DNA of 64,000 nucleotides, taken from contig HG738137.1 of assembly GCA_000499405.2 (NCBI GenBank), positions 11,138,621-11,202,620 on the forward strand, given 5' to 3'. Positions 19,401-32,054 of this stretch are shown piece after piece; position 1 is the stretch's first letter; the number at the start of each line of letters is the position of its first letter. The notes below the pieces were generated by a model, which saw nothing but the letters and a program-made list of their open reading frames with translations, had not been told where the DNA came from and searched no databases. This stretch comes from Onchocerca volvulus. Lineage: Eukaryota; Nematoda; Chromadorea; Rhabditida; Onchocercidae. A program made the translations under genes and the position numbers.

Positions 19401-20232
19401 ATTCGTTTGTTCGATGGTTCTATTAATCATCGTCTTCAATGATTTATTTTTTTACGAGATGGAAAAGGAAATTGCATGAATATTAATTTTTATCATTAAT
19501 TATTGATGATAATAAATAACATGATAGGATTTCTAATAATTGTTGATGAAAAAAATTGAATTCGAAGTCTCATCTCTACCTTAATTTTCATTTCTAGAAA
19601 TGACTCTTATTAGATCTTTAAAACTAATCCAGAACAAAACTTCCGTTAATTTCCTTTTTATTAATTATCGCTCATTAATTAAATTATTGAACAGACGTTA
19701 TTTTTTTCTTTTATTTTAATTTTATGAAATTTGAATTAATTTTTAATGCCATCAAAAAAAAAAAAAAAAAAAGAAAGTAGTGGATGATTTCAATCGAAAA
19801 TCGATACTTAGTCTTATCCAGATGGCATGATTAAATTTAAAGTAGACAAGGACGACGATCTGATTGTTATTGTTAGTGTTTATTTGTTAAGATCATTATC
19901 ATTTTAGTCTTTCTCCAAGGTTATTACATATGACCTACGACTTCCCAAAAAAGGTTGACCGAGAAATACATGAAACAAAAATCAGTAATAAGATAGCACT
20001 TGTAGTAATCTCAATATCAATATCAATATTTGTAAAATAGAATATTCTCTTTTTTTTTTTTTTTCTGTGAAATTTTTCAAATAAGTTGTTAATGCTATAA
20101 TTTAAAGGGAAATTCTGCAATTTGTCAAAATAGTTTGCTGCTATTTTTTAAACATTTTTTTTTTGTCTCCTTTCTTTCTTCTTTTTCCCACACATGAAAT
20201 CATTATGTTCTTCGTTTTGCATTCCTCTGATA

Positions 20233-20380
20233 CTTGTCCTAGGACAATTAGGCTTAGACAACTAAGCTTAAAATACTTTAACATATAATATATTTTTTAA
20301 TAATATTACATTCTTCTCATGCTTGTCCTAGAACAACTAGGCCTAGACAACTAAGCCTAGAATTGTCTTAACATATAATA
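20233..20380 (+). repeat. 89-bp-spaced direct duplication with internal palindromes
   Basis: Two copies of about 58 bases (20233-20290 and 20322-20380) share CTTGTCCTAG, TAGACAACTAAGC and a terminal ACATATAATA. In copy 1, GCTTAG-ACAA-CTAAGC forms a perfect stem; copy 2 has changes giving CTAGGCCTAG. A duplicated mobile-element fragment or a structured RNA element are both possible. Confidence 0.6.
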
Positions 20381-21400
20381 GCAATAAAATATTCTTTTTT
20401 TTCGTCTATTATAATCGAATTTTGATGTATTATTATCAATAAATCTGCGACTATTTTTTATATATTTACTTTAGTCTATTATTAATTTTATTTGTTTTCG
20501 AAAAATTTTTTTTTTCATCTTTACATACTAAACAAACTTATCGTTTGAATAAAAAAAGTTTGCTTCAAAATTTACAAAGCAAATTTACTTCCTCTCACCT
20601 AAATATTAAATACGTTCAATCGATTTGTGTCATTTTAATTTAGTGGGGGAAAAAAAAAAGAAAAAATGAAATCAAAAATGGAAATGAAATTTTTAGAGTG
20701 AAATAATGTTGCTCTTTTTAAAATCATGCAAAGAGAGATGGTTTGCTATATTGGGCATATTTTTTGAATAAATACATTCGTTTAATGGAAAATAAAAATA
20801 CAGAGACATAAATCGTGTAGCAAATTTTGTTTCACTTTATTGGCTTTAAAATCGGAAAAGCTATCTCATATTCAATAAATGCAATAATAGCAAATGCCAA
20901 TACTCTCATGCTATAGGAATCCATCATTTTTCTTATTGCATCAAATATTGTCGTCAAAAAAAAAAGGAACTTCTCTATCTAACTTTTTCTTCTCCTTTAT
21001 CTGTTTCACTTTAGTACTTTACCTGCTTTACTTTCCTCTTTTATTTTACCTGTCCGAAAAGTTCGTTTTGAGTTGGTATGATAGAAACTAGTCCTTATTG
21101 ATAGGTGGAAGAGTGCTTCTTCCTGTATAATTAAAATAATTACCGAAGAATATCCAAAAAATATTCTGATCACAGGATTATTCTTCTTTTGTTGCTAGTA
21201 GAAAAGAATACGTCCTCAATTGTCGATTTGTTGTAGAAACGGTCGGTGTATCGTCCCAGTTGCAATAGAAACTGATGTAGGAAAAACTGTTCTAGAGAAC
21301 TTAACTCATCTTGAAAATCCGAACCTTATATATGCTTTTCTAGGCTCCTCCTTCTTTCCTGATCTCCAATTTATCGCCTCATGATTGGTCGACCATGCTT

Positions 21401-21612
21401 TGTTTACCTGTTGATTGGAACATTTTGGCGGTAAAAATGTTTATCCTTTGTTAGTAAACATGTTTCTTCTTTTGGCGGTAGAAACGTGTTTATCGTTTTG
21501 GCGGCAAACATGTTTACCTTTCTGTTTATTATTTTGGCAGTAAATATGTTTATCCTTCTTGGTCCATTTGAAACTTATTTCGTGTTTTTGAGTTTTAATA
21601 TTCGTTGTTTAC
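21401..21612 (+). promoter_or_regulatory. repeated TTTTGGCGG/forkhead-like motif array upstream of PAM
   Basis: TTTTGGCGG occurs at 21423, 21470 and 21496, with TTTTGGCAG at 21532. Each is followed by a T-rich ATGTTTAT or TGTTTAC word. Exact forkhead (FoxO/DAF-16-like) words are TGTTTAC at 21401, 21511 and 21606, and GTAAACA at 21454. The array ends about 220 bp before the PAM start. It could be a regulatory cluster, or a decayed minisatellite that happens to contain these words. Confidence 0.4.
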
Positions 21613-21826
21613 ATTAATTATATCTTTCAGATTTTTCATTACCTGCTTTACTTTTCTTTCTACTTGCTTTACTAATTTTTTCCTCCTTTTCTTTTATTTC
21701 CTTTTAATGATTAATAAATGAGTCTTTAGAATGCTTGAATTATTCACATTTGGTAATATAACATGTTGCATGTCGTTTTCGATGATGCTTTTTAAATCTT
21801 TCAAAATGTTTCAAATAGTTCAATTT

Positions 21827-21833
21827 ATTTCAG
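21827..21833 (+). promoter_or_regulatory. candidate trans-splice acceptor of PAM
   Basis: ATTTCAG directly precedes the ATG at 21834, as at the AlaRS gene. This fits spliced-leader addition with no further 5' UTR, or the end of a 5' UTR intron. Confidence 0.4.
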
Positions 21834-24800
21834 ATGAATGAGGTGGAGCAGATGAATCTAGCATTGATATTATTATCATTATCATTACCTGTAACTATCA
21901 ATGCTTTATCTGTACCACGTCATCCTCAACAAGTAAGGCAAGTAACAATACAGGTCAATGGTTACACGCCAGAAATTGCAAGTTTTTATTTTGTGAAAAA
22001 AGTAAAAAAAAAAAAAAGAACTTAAATATAAAGAATAAGAAAGTAAAAATAAAATATATAGAAAATTTGTAGAGACTTATTGATTATAATGAATTTATGA
22101 GTACTAATTCTTATCAAATAATCAAAAATTAAAATTTGTTCAGTTTTATTTTTCTCAAAAATTGATCATTCCTATAAAATTAATCATATTTAAAAAATGA
22201 GAAAAATTAAGTAATATCAAGCACATGTCCTGAAAGTTCCAGGAAACCAAAAAGCTATCTATTAGCCAAATTTAAGATAAATGATAGGTTATCAATAAAA
22301 CAGATGGATTGGAATAATTTTGGCAATTGTCGCGATCCGTCCAACAAACAATAGTATTATTATCTTAAGGAAAGATTCTTTATCAAAATAATTAGATTCC
22401 TGAAAGAAAGTGTTTGGCTTATTAAGGATGAATTAATGAATTAACTGAAACTTTTGTAATGAAATTTGCTGGAAATATAAATTTAACGTTTGTTTCTGCA
22501 TGAAAAGTTGAAATGATCTTTCAGGATGATGATTATATAGCAGTTTCTATGCCCATAGAAGCGGGATATATTGGCAAGTTTCTATAAGCATTTTTTTCAT
22601 TTTTTCAATCTTCGAACTGAATAATATATGAATCATTTTCTTGATTATAAAGTTAATAGATTAGGTTCAAAATTTCAATACAACCATATTTTTGACAATC
22701 AATTTCTCATAGGATTTGTTAAAGTTATTCTGGAAACGACAAAGGTTTTTTTTTTTTGGAAACTTTTATAAAAATTTTTTTAAAATTTTAGTTCGCTTTG
22801 AGCCATTCGCAAATGCTGATCGTGTTCATCATATATTGTTATATGGTTGTGCGTATCCAGCTTTGCCAAAGCCATTTTGGAAAGGATTCAATATATGTCG
22901 ATATTTTGGCTCACATATTTTATATGCATGGGCAAGGAATGGTAAGTAATTTTGTTATTGATAAAAGAATAAAGAAGAAAGTGTTGAAAATAATTCAGTA
23001 ATTCAATAAAAATAATTCAATATACATTAAGATTATGATTTTGTAACAACGAACTGAAGTTATTAGTGTGTAATCAAAATATTCTTAATCAAAATTGATT
23101 TAAATTATCAATGCTTTGAATGTTTTGTCACAGAAGACAAATCTTTTACTTAATGTTTTCTAAACAAGTGTAATATGTATTTTTGATTAGTGCCAGATTC
23201 TTCACTTTTTGCAAAAAAACTATGACAATTTTAACTTTTTTTGCAACTAATTGAATCAAATAATGGAAAGAGTATTAATTAAATGCTAGTATTAAATTAA
23301 ATGCTGATTGCATGCTAATTACATGCTAATTGCATACTAGTAATTAAATTAAATTAAAATAGCAGAAATTTGTATTTATCTTTTTAGCACCCGATTTTCA
23401 TTTACCAAAAGATGTTGCGTTCAGCGTTGGACATGATTACGATTCTATAAAATATTTGGTAATGCAAGTAAGTTATTCTTGATTACTTCGCATTTCTTGT
23501 TTGTTTAATAAATTCTTCATTAATTTTTCATTATACTTTTAGACTATCATTTCACGATCACCCTCAAAAAAATTTTAAAAGAAAAATATCAGAAAAATCA
23601 AAGATAATTGTAAAAGTGATCGCAAATTTAATTGCTTTAGGAATTACTTTTTTTGCATCTTTTTTTTTTTTTTTTTTTTTTCAATTTAAGACAATTTCTA
23701 CAACTCACTTTATCTTGTTTATGCTTCTTAGCTCACTTTTACAATTATCTTTGTCTCATTTCATCCATCGTAATCTAATAAATTTATTGAAATAACAAAA
23801 TTTTCAAATGATAGCTATATGAAAAATTTAATATTCTCTATAGAATTTGTGTAAATTTTTTTTTTGAAATTTCGAGAATAATTTCAGGTACATTATGCAC
23901 ATCCATTTGTGGGCAAAATTTTAGACTATTCTGGTATTACGTTGCATATGATTGATGAAAGACCTCATCATTTAGCAGCTGTATTATTGTTCGTGTCTGG
24001 AACTTCAATTCAACCTGGATTTTCCCATTTTCAAACAAATATAAGCTGTTTGTACAGGTTAATCATCATTTTCTCTCAACTTTTAAAAATTCCTTTTCCT
24101 AATTAAATTCCATACATCTTTTTTTTTTCTGTTGTTAATAGTAAGTTTCAGTTTTGTTTGATATCGTTTTGATTTAATTACTTTTACAAATATTTTGATT
24201 TTGATTTTTAGCGGCGATACACCAATTCATCCATTTGCATTTCGTACACATACACATACGATGGGTAGAGTTGTTTCGGCATTTTATAAGCATGCTGATA
24301 AATGGATAATGATTGGTAAACGAAATCCACAATGGCCTCAATTATTTCAACCGATTGAAAAAAATTTAACAATTTTAAACGATGATTTAATGGCTGCTAT
24401 TTGCGTTTATGATTCATCAATGAAGAAATCAATTGTACGAATGGGGTAAAGACAGTATCATTTATTTCAACAAATTTGAAAATATTTGATTAATACACTA
24501 ATTTTTTTTTTTGAAGAGAGTCAATTATCACCACGTTACATATGTTTGCAAATCTTTAATACATTGAGAAAATTTATTGAAAATCAATGAAGCTCAAGAT
24601 AAGATATCAAAATAAATGTTATCAAGATTTATTGAAATCATTTTTATGCTCATCTTTATAATCATCTTTGTTTAAATCGAAACAAATTAAAATTTAAAAT
24701 AGTAATTATTAGAATTTCCGACAAAAGTTTTGAGAATTAAGTTTTCAAAAAATGTTTTACAGATTGAAGGATTATTCTGTGAGAAACAAGGCTATCTTTT

Positions 24801-27800
24801 GAATGACATAGAAAAATTGAAACAATTACTTATTTCGTTTTTAGGGCTTCGGGTACAAATGAAATGTGTAATTTTTACATGATGTTTTATTGGGATGCTA
24901 CATCACCGAATCCATTTCCGGATGGAGCAGTTTGTGCTTCACAAGATGAACAGAAGCTTGTAAGTGAAGAATATCCAACTGAAGGCATAATTCCTCTTCA
25001 TCCGAATCCAGAATTGGAGCATCAAGCGCATCAAAGCAAACTATTCGGTAATTTCTGCTACAAAGCTTTTTTCAGATATCGTTTTCCAAAAAAAAAAAAA
25101 TCAATAAAAAGGATAGTGAGATGGAAGAAAGTGAAAAATAAAAAGAAAAGAATTAGTTTAACGGTAAAGTCAAAATTGGAAAACTCGAAAAAATGAAGAC
25201 AAGAATAGGAGTTGTTCCAAAAGGCTGTTGATTTCTTTTTTTTTTGTCCTCTTTTTTGATATTTGTTTACTTTTTTCCGTTTTTAAATTTGTTATCAAAG
25301 ATGCATATTTTATGATTAGGAATGCATGGTGAATGAATTAATCGTAGTATTATCATCCGCAATCATTTTCAATCAAATTACGATCAGTTATTTTCGAACT
25401 AGCTAATTTAAAGGAAATGTTTTAAAAGAATTAAAATATTTAAAGGAAATGTGAATTAAAAAATTGCTTCTAAATTAATGCCCAGTTTTATATAATATTC
25501 ATTTTCAGAATAATTTTTTTTTTTATATTTTAGGAATTGTTGAAGGAACAGTAACAACATCTGTTGATGGCATCAAACTTGGACAAGTTTCTGCACTTAG
25601 TTTTGATTCATTAGGAAATTTGGTTATATTTCATCGTGGTAGTCGCTCATGGGATTTCATGTATGCTGATTTCTTTTTAAATAAATTGATGATTTTCCTT
25701 TTTTTTTTTCTTTTTTTTTTGTAGTTTTTCACTTCATTAAATATCAGGCGATAATTTATTCTAATTATCTTCATCGTAAAATTTTCTTTTTAGGTCATTT
25801 GGTATGCAAAACATTTTGCGAGATAAGAGACCTATTGCAGAAGATGTAATTTTGGTTACTCGTTCAAATGGACCAAACAGGACGCTATTATTACTTGACA
25901 AATATGGCCATGGGAAGTAATATATTATTTACATTGGTATATTTGCTGGAATTAAATTTGTTGAAATTTTGACTTTCAAAACAGAAGAGTTTAGATTATT
26001 AAGACTGAAGATTATACGAGATATAGGAATAAAATGAATGGATTAGGAAAAGTATTTGAGTATTTTTGTTTGGCAACCAATGAAAACTATTAGGCAACAA
26101 AATGATAACTATCAGGTAATCAAGAATAACTATGAACTTTTATACTTATCAAAAAGGACATCAAACACAAAGGAATTGATAGGATCGAAATTACGTAATA
26201 TTATAGATTATGTTATGATTGATCTGAATATATCATGACAGAGGAGCAATAATATGACCTACAAAAGTTTCTCAAGTTTTTGTCTCGTAAAACTCTTAAT
26301 TTGATAGAAAAAGGCAGAAGTGCAAGGTAAAAAAAAAAAAAAAAAAAAAAGCTTGGCGCAGTTTATGTCATTATTTAATAAATAGATCAAGAGAAAAAGA
26401 TTATTTTTTGAAACCAAATAAATAATAAATTAAACTTAACTTTAACTTTTTTTTTTTTATCATTTATACGCTAATTTTTGATTCTTTTTCATTTCTTCAT
26501 AAAATATGAATAGAATCATTTTAAATTAGTTTTTTTTTTTTAAATTCTGAATATTATTTTATCTTTTGCTTTTTTTTTTTTGCAGATTCTATATGCCACA
26601 TGGTTTGGCAATTGATCAGCAAAATGATTATTATACAACTGATGTTGGCTCTCATCAAGTTATCAAATGGACACTTTCACATGGTTATATTCATTCCTAT
26701 TTTTCTGGATCGTACTAAGAAAAAATGCTAGGTAATGATGCGAAAAGCCAAATTGAACAAAATTGTAACTTTGCGGCGATTTTTTTCAGAAAGTTTCATT
26801 ATTGCTAATTAAATATTACATAAGTTCGATACCATAAATATAGGTAATTCTTTGTCAAATAGGTACCAATACTATTAATGAATGGATTATGTAGGTGAAA
26901 TTGTTTAGTTTCACTTTTCAATTTTAGAAAATCCAGATAGTATTTGAAATTGAATTATTATCAAATCTTATATTATATCAATGCAATTCTAGGCTCGTTA
27001 TCTGAAGTTTTTGCATTGGGTGAGAAATTTGTTCCCGGCGATGATCAGAAACATTTTTGTAAACCAGCAGCTGTTGCGGTTACTGCAGATGGAAGTATCT
27101 TTGTCGCTGATGGCTACTGTAATAATCGAATTGTGAAATTTGATCGAAATGGACATTTCGTAACTCAGTGGGGATCAGGTGACAATAATAGTGAGTTGCT
27201 TATAGATTGATTAAAAATTTAAAATGGTGTAATGATCTTTAAAATTAAATCAATAGATTTAATATTCAGACTTCGCCGCTTAAATATTCCAAAACTTGAC
27301 CAATATTTCAAATTAATGCTAATATATAGAATTAGAAATAAAATGAAGAACGATGTATTTCAATAATTTGAAAATTTTTTCTAACTTTTGAAAATTGATA
27401 TAAAATATGAAATAAATTTTTGTGATATTAATTTTTCAGTGAATGGTGTGGAGAAAGCTTTGGGTATCTTTTCGTTACCACATGATATTGTCACGAATAA
27501 TGATGGTTCATTATTATACATTGTTGATCGAGAGCATGCTCGAATACAAATATTTCGAAGTAATGGACAGCCAATGGGTCAGATTATTAATCCACCAAAC
27601 AGTACTGCATTTGAGAATATTTATTCAGCTGATTATCATGGTACGATTTTTTTTTTTTTTTTGCTACCACTAAGATTGAAAATCGTTTTTTTCTGCAATT
27701 TTGCGATTTTCGCAGCAATATCTTTTGGAAGCAAAAGAAAGAATGCATTGAATAATGAAGTTGGAAACAAAGTCGGAAAATAAATAAGTAAATCAGAATG

Positions 27801-29691
27801 AGTAATCCCGCATTTTAAACTAAAAAATTAATTTTTTTTTATTGATTCATATATTTTAATAGTGCTTTTCTTTTTCATAGATTGTTATTTGAAATCTTGA
27901 AGACTAGTAACCATCATAAAATATCACTCCTTATGAAAATAAGATTAAGATTAGATTAGAATAGAAATAAAAATAAGAAAAAGATATGATTAAATAAGTT
28001 CTAAATAAAATTAATGCTCAGTTGGGTTTTCGATTATTAACGGAAATTGAGTTATAAAAGGACTATTCAAAAATTGCAAGATTATGACTTGATCTTTTCT
28101 AGATCTAGAATTAGTAGCTGTTGTAATAAATGATCTTTGTATCATGATGATACATATGATATTAACATTTTCTCATCCTTATTATCATATTATGTTTGAA
28201 ATTTTTTGCATTTCTGCGTCAAATTTCATAAAATACTTGGACTTAAATGCGTAAAGTTTAAATTGGTAAATTTAAATGATTATTCAATTTCAGATAATAT
28301 AATATATTTTATTCCTGGCAGACAAAAAAATGGTCAACCATTACATGTATTCGCTGCACATGCACAAGCTGCTCGAATACAATATTCATTTGAACCAACA
28401 AATTATCCGTTCAATCGACCACATACAATTCGAGTTTCCAAAGATGGACGATATATTTACGTTGGAGAATTGGGCAAAAATGGTGGTCGAGTTTTACAGT
28501 TTCTAATACATCCTGATTGGGATCAAGTTGATGGTGTAGTTTTATTCATTTTCAAAATATTGAAAATCTTTAATTTTTTGAAATAACATTTCATTCAGCA
28601 TTTGATGTCGATAAATTTATCGAAAAACTAGTAGTTAGATAGTTTCCCTTAATGGTCAGCAAAGAGAAAGAATGACATTTTGATGATTCATAATAGAAAC
28701 ATTTATGAAATGATGTTTAAATAATAATTATATTTTATAAGAAATTTTAAGACTTAAATCTAAGTAACACTTAGATCCTGAACCTTAGACCTGAACTTGA
28801 GAAGATATCTACATCTTGAAAAATATCATACTTTCGATTTTTGCAAGGTTTTCTTAATTTTTTAATTTTCAGGAATATGTTTTTTTTTTTTCTCTTTTTT
28901 TGATTATTTTAATAGTAATGGCCTTTATCGTTTCCGGAAGAAACACAATGAAATATGTGAATTGAATTTTGCAGAATGAAAATGAAAGAAAAAAAATTTG
29001 AAAAACAGCTTATTTGCAGTGAAGTGTAAAAGTTTATATAAATTGCAGAGAATATTATTATTGGTCCACCATCATTAGTGTCGAATTTTATGGCAGATCA
29101 CACCCCAAAATTCTCTATTCCTATCGTGGTTTTTATTGTAATTGTTATTCTGCTAGTACTGATCATTCTTGCTTATAGACGAAAAAAACTGATGCGATTT
29201 GGAAAGCAGTATTCAATTTTAGATCGAGCGGTAAGTACTTTTATGCCGTTAAACTATTCTAAATTTATTAATTTTGAACTATTTGTCGTAGTTTTTCGGC
29301 ATCAAGTGCATTTAAAAATAAATTCTATGATTCAGATATGATTATAGGAAATTATTACTTAATAAAGGATCGGTTTAGTTTGTTTTTGATAAAAGAGATA
29401 AGATCTTTTCATATCCAATGATATTAAATAGCTGTTCTATAAATAGAGTATTAAAGACCTAAACTAATTTTCTGTATTGAAAATTCGATATAAATTTCAA
29501 TAATTTTCGAATCGATTACTAAGAATGACGCCATTACTGTACTGTGAAATTCTTCTTGAAATTTCACGAGATTATTAATTTTTGCTTTTTAGGGCTTCAA
29601 GCCTCTACGAACGGATGATTTGGAATCATCGAATGACGATTCGGAGGATGATATTATCTATTCTGAACAAAAAAGCAATTATAGGTTTTAA
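21834..29691 (+). CDS. pamn-1: bifunctional peptidylglycine alpha-amidating monooxygenase (PHM-PAL), 15 exons
   Basis: Converts Gly-extended neuropeptides to C-terminal amides in the secretory pathway: PHM hydroxylates the glycine, PAL cleaves it. Exons: 21834-21977, 22525-22573, 22792-22941, 23388-23467, 23888-24057, 24212-24445, 24845-25047, 25534-25660, 25794-25916, 26586-26683, 26993-27190, 27440-27640, 28294-28533, 29049-29230, 29593-29691; 765 aa. The signal peptide is LALILLSLSLPVTINA; Met7 is an alternative start. PHM copper ligands are all present: H77/H78 (VHH), H143 (QVHY), H211/H213 (THTHT), M283 (NEM). PAL forms an NHL-type propeller with R378 (HRGSR), zinc His H432 (MPHG), H540 (LPHD) and H636 (RPHT), and Y501 (DGYCNNR). 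One membrane helix lies at about 695-715, then a basic stop and an acidic cytosolic tail of about 45 residues, so it is a type I membrane form. The PHM-PAL linker is very short. Introns 1 and 2 both need GC donors. Confidence 0.95.
21978..21983 (+). other. GC splice donor, PAM intron 1
   Basis: Exon 1 ends CCAGAAATT and the intron starts GCAAGT. This keeps frame with exon 2 (GATGATGAT) and gives a gapless match to the conserved PHM segment around GYTPEI-DDDYIAVSM. The GT four bases on would break the frame. Confidence 0.8.
22574..22579 (+). other. GC splice donor, PAM intron 2
   Basis: Exon 2 ends GATATATTG and the intron starts GCAAGT. Only this phase joins to VRFEPFANADRVHH, which carries two copper ligands; using the nearby GT gives an early stop. 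Confidence 0.8.
23282..23339 (+). repeat. ATGCTAATT repeats in PAM intron 3
   Basis: ATGCTAGT, ATGCTGATTGC, ATGCTAATTAC, ATGCTAATTGC and ATACTAGT follow one another with a period of about 10-12 bases, giving overlapping TAATTA and GCAT words. Confidence 0.5.
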
Positions 29692-29755
29692 TTGTTAGTT
29701 TTAATCAGAAAAACTATGATTGCTTTTTGCTTCTAATTGTTGAATGTCTTTCTTT

Positions 29756-29756
<1 letters not shown>

Positions 29757-29792
<36 letters not shown>

Positions 29793-29810
29793 GGAAATTA
29801 AAAAAAAAAA

Positions 29811-29845
<35 letters not shown>
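29757..29845. repeat. poly-T, poly-A and poly-T block
   Basis: A T-run of about 33 ends at 29789. Then AAGGGAAATTA leads into a run of 15 A (29800-29814) that abuts a run of 31 T (29815-29845). The second T-run is followed by CTTGAAGGAGAATTAAAG, similar to the first spacer, so the block may be a tandem duplication. The A/T junction is a perfect palindrome. Exact lengths may be assembly artefacts. Confidence 0.7.
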
Positions 29846-30535
29846 CTTGAAGGAGAATTAAAGAAGAAAACAGATGACTCTTTTCTAAGCCGTTTGTTTA
29901 CTAAGAGAATGATTTGTTTCAAAAAAGAATCGATTATGTCTTGTTATAATATCTTAATTGTAAATAACGAGAAAAAGAAGTCCAGTAATCTGAGATTGCA
30001 GATCAGTTAATAGATCTTAGGATTATCTCTTCAGTTATTGGTTTTTAGATTCTTTCAACATAAACAAATTCTAATATATTACTTACTGGAGAAAATTATA
30101 AGCTTCTTCAGAAAGAATATTGGCAATCAAAATGGTTGTTTTGTAGTAATTTTACAATTCCTAAAACTTTTTTTGTTCAAAGATTTTTCAATTTTTGAAA
30201 ATTTCTTTAATGTTATTATTTATGGATTGATCTATAATAATAATAATGTAATGATATAAATAAGGTATTCTTTTATACAAAAATCCAGTTTTTGTCATTT
30301 CATTTGTTCTTTTCTTCATTTAGATTCATTTTGCATTTTCTTCTATTTGTCCAAGCTTTTTCATTTGTGATTTTGAAAATTTTCTTCACTTTTTCATTGT
30401 CCTTCTTTTAATTTGCTAGCATGGTATTCTCTCAGATTTATTCTCCAGTTTTTTTTTTTTTTTTTGTTTTACCCAAGAATTTTTTACTTTTATTTTTTTG
30501 AATTTGAAATAATAGTATCTGGTACTTGTTATCTA

Positions 30536-30582
30536 ATTCCGTACGATCTAATATTGTTGGTACGGAATGATACGGTAATAAA
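30536..30582 (+). terminator. hairpin followed by a candidate PAM poly(A) signal
   Basis: ATTCCGTAC (30536-30544) pairs perfectly with GTACGGAAT (30560-30568), and AATAAA follows at 30577. It lies about 890 nt after the PAM stop, so it would imply a long 3' UTR. Confidence 0.35.
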
Positions 30583-32054
30583 TGTCATGTATTGTTGCTA
30601 AATATGGTGCCTGTTATCATCGTATTTGTTAAGCCGTAACATATCAACATACTTAGTTTTTTAATTTTTTATTTTTCAAACTTCTTTTTCAAACAAATGA
30701 TATTTTCTTTTTGTGACTGTTTCTTTATCGACTATCTGAACACTTTTTTTTTTTTTTCTATTTTTTCTGACGAAATTTCAAAATATGAAATAAAATTATA
30801 ATGCAATGATATATATATATATTTCTATTCTTATGACAAATAACGACAAGAAACCAAAACTTTGTATTTATTTGTAAATTGCGCTAAAAGTTAGGTTGTG
30901 AAATGTATCAAAAAATTAAGTCTTCTATTAAATAAAAAGTTATGAATTTTTTTGTAGAACTATTTGAAGATAAAAATTATGATGAATTGAATATTTTAAG
31001 ATCTATTTCGAGCAAAATTTCAATATGGCTTCTATAAAAGGTAAAGACACTACTATGTGTTATAAACATTGATAAAAGTATGAACCTTTTTTCCTCACGT
31101 ACGTCAAAATGTAATTATCATATTATGCGTGAGAAATTTTTGCTTAATTCTCAAAAAACTTTAAAAATATTCAATTTCTTGAAAAGATCAAAAATGATGC
31201 AATCCACGTATAATATGACAGAAGTATTGGATCTCTAAGACAATCTTATGGAATGATAATGATAATTGATAAATGTATGAATGGGAAAGATGAAATGAAC
31301 TATTCCTACATTTCCGAACATTTTAAACTTCCATCTCTCACCAACAATCTTCATAATTTAATGAAATTCTAAAAACAAACTTCCCATATCTTTCCACATA
31401 CTTCCGCGCGATCTAACGAATAATTGCGAAATGAAACAACGATTTCTGATTGAAATTTGATGAAAAATTGTGTCGGATTATTGTGAATTGTAACACACAC
31501 ATACATAGTGATGATATTTTTCTGTCGTTGATCGTTCAGACGACTAATCAATATTGCTATGATTGACAATAACAGTGTGATAAATTATGTCATATAGAAT
31601 AATGCCTGCAAAATCTTTTCAATTGATAACTGCATAACAGGAAAAATACGAAAGAAATTATGTGACATAAACTTGACCTGATGTAAATGCAATTTTACTC
31701 TGATCATAAAAATCAAGATTACCTAAATATGAAGAGATCTTCAAACAACAAATATTTTGATGAATATTTAAATTCACAAATCTCCACATATCTTACTATT
31801 TTCAATAAAGCAAATTTCCACAAATTTTTTCACAATACATGAATAGAAACAGCAGCAGATGAACAATTAATTAATAATAATTAGTAATCTGAATCTACGA
31901 ATTTCAATAATTTGAATTTGCAGATTAAGATCGAAAATCAAAAATTCTCATTTCTTTTTAACGTTTGATATAATTTCAGGATAGCATGCTTTCTTACTTT
32001 GATTAACATCATCATCGAAACGTGCTCATATACGTGTGCGTGTGTGCGTGAGCA

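Larger units (their letters stand above)
16176..21833. other. long AT-rich spacer, CRIPT to PAM
   Basis: About 5.7 kb without a recognisable gene. It holds the CRIPT 3' UTR, a CT-rich stretch near 18100-18140, A-runs near 19755, a duplicated segment at 20233-20380 and, close to PAM, a repeated motif array. No tRNA or rRNA gene was recognised. Confidence 0.6.

Noticed and set aside
29757..29845. A/T palindrome block as a functional hairpin
   Set aside because: Long homopolymers are common in this DNA and prone to sequencing error; no supporting context.
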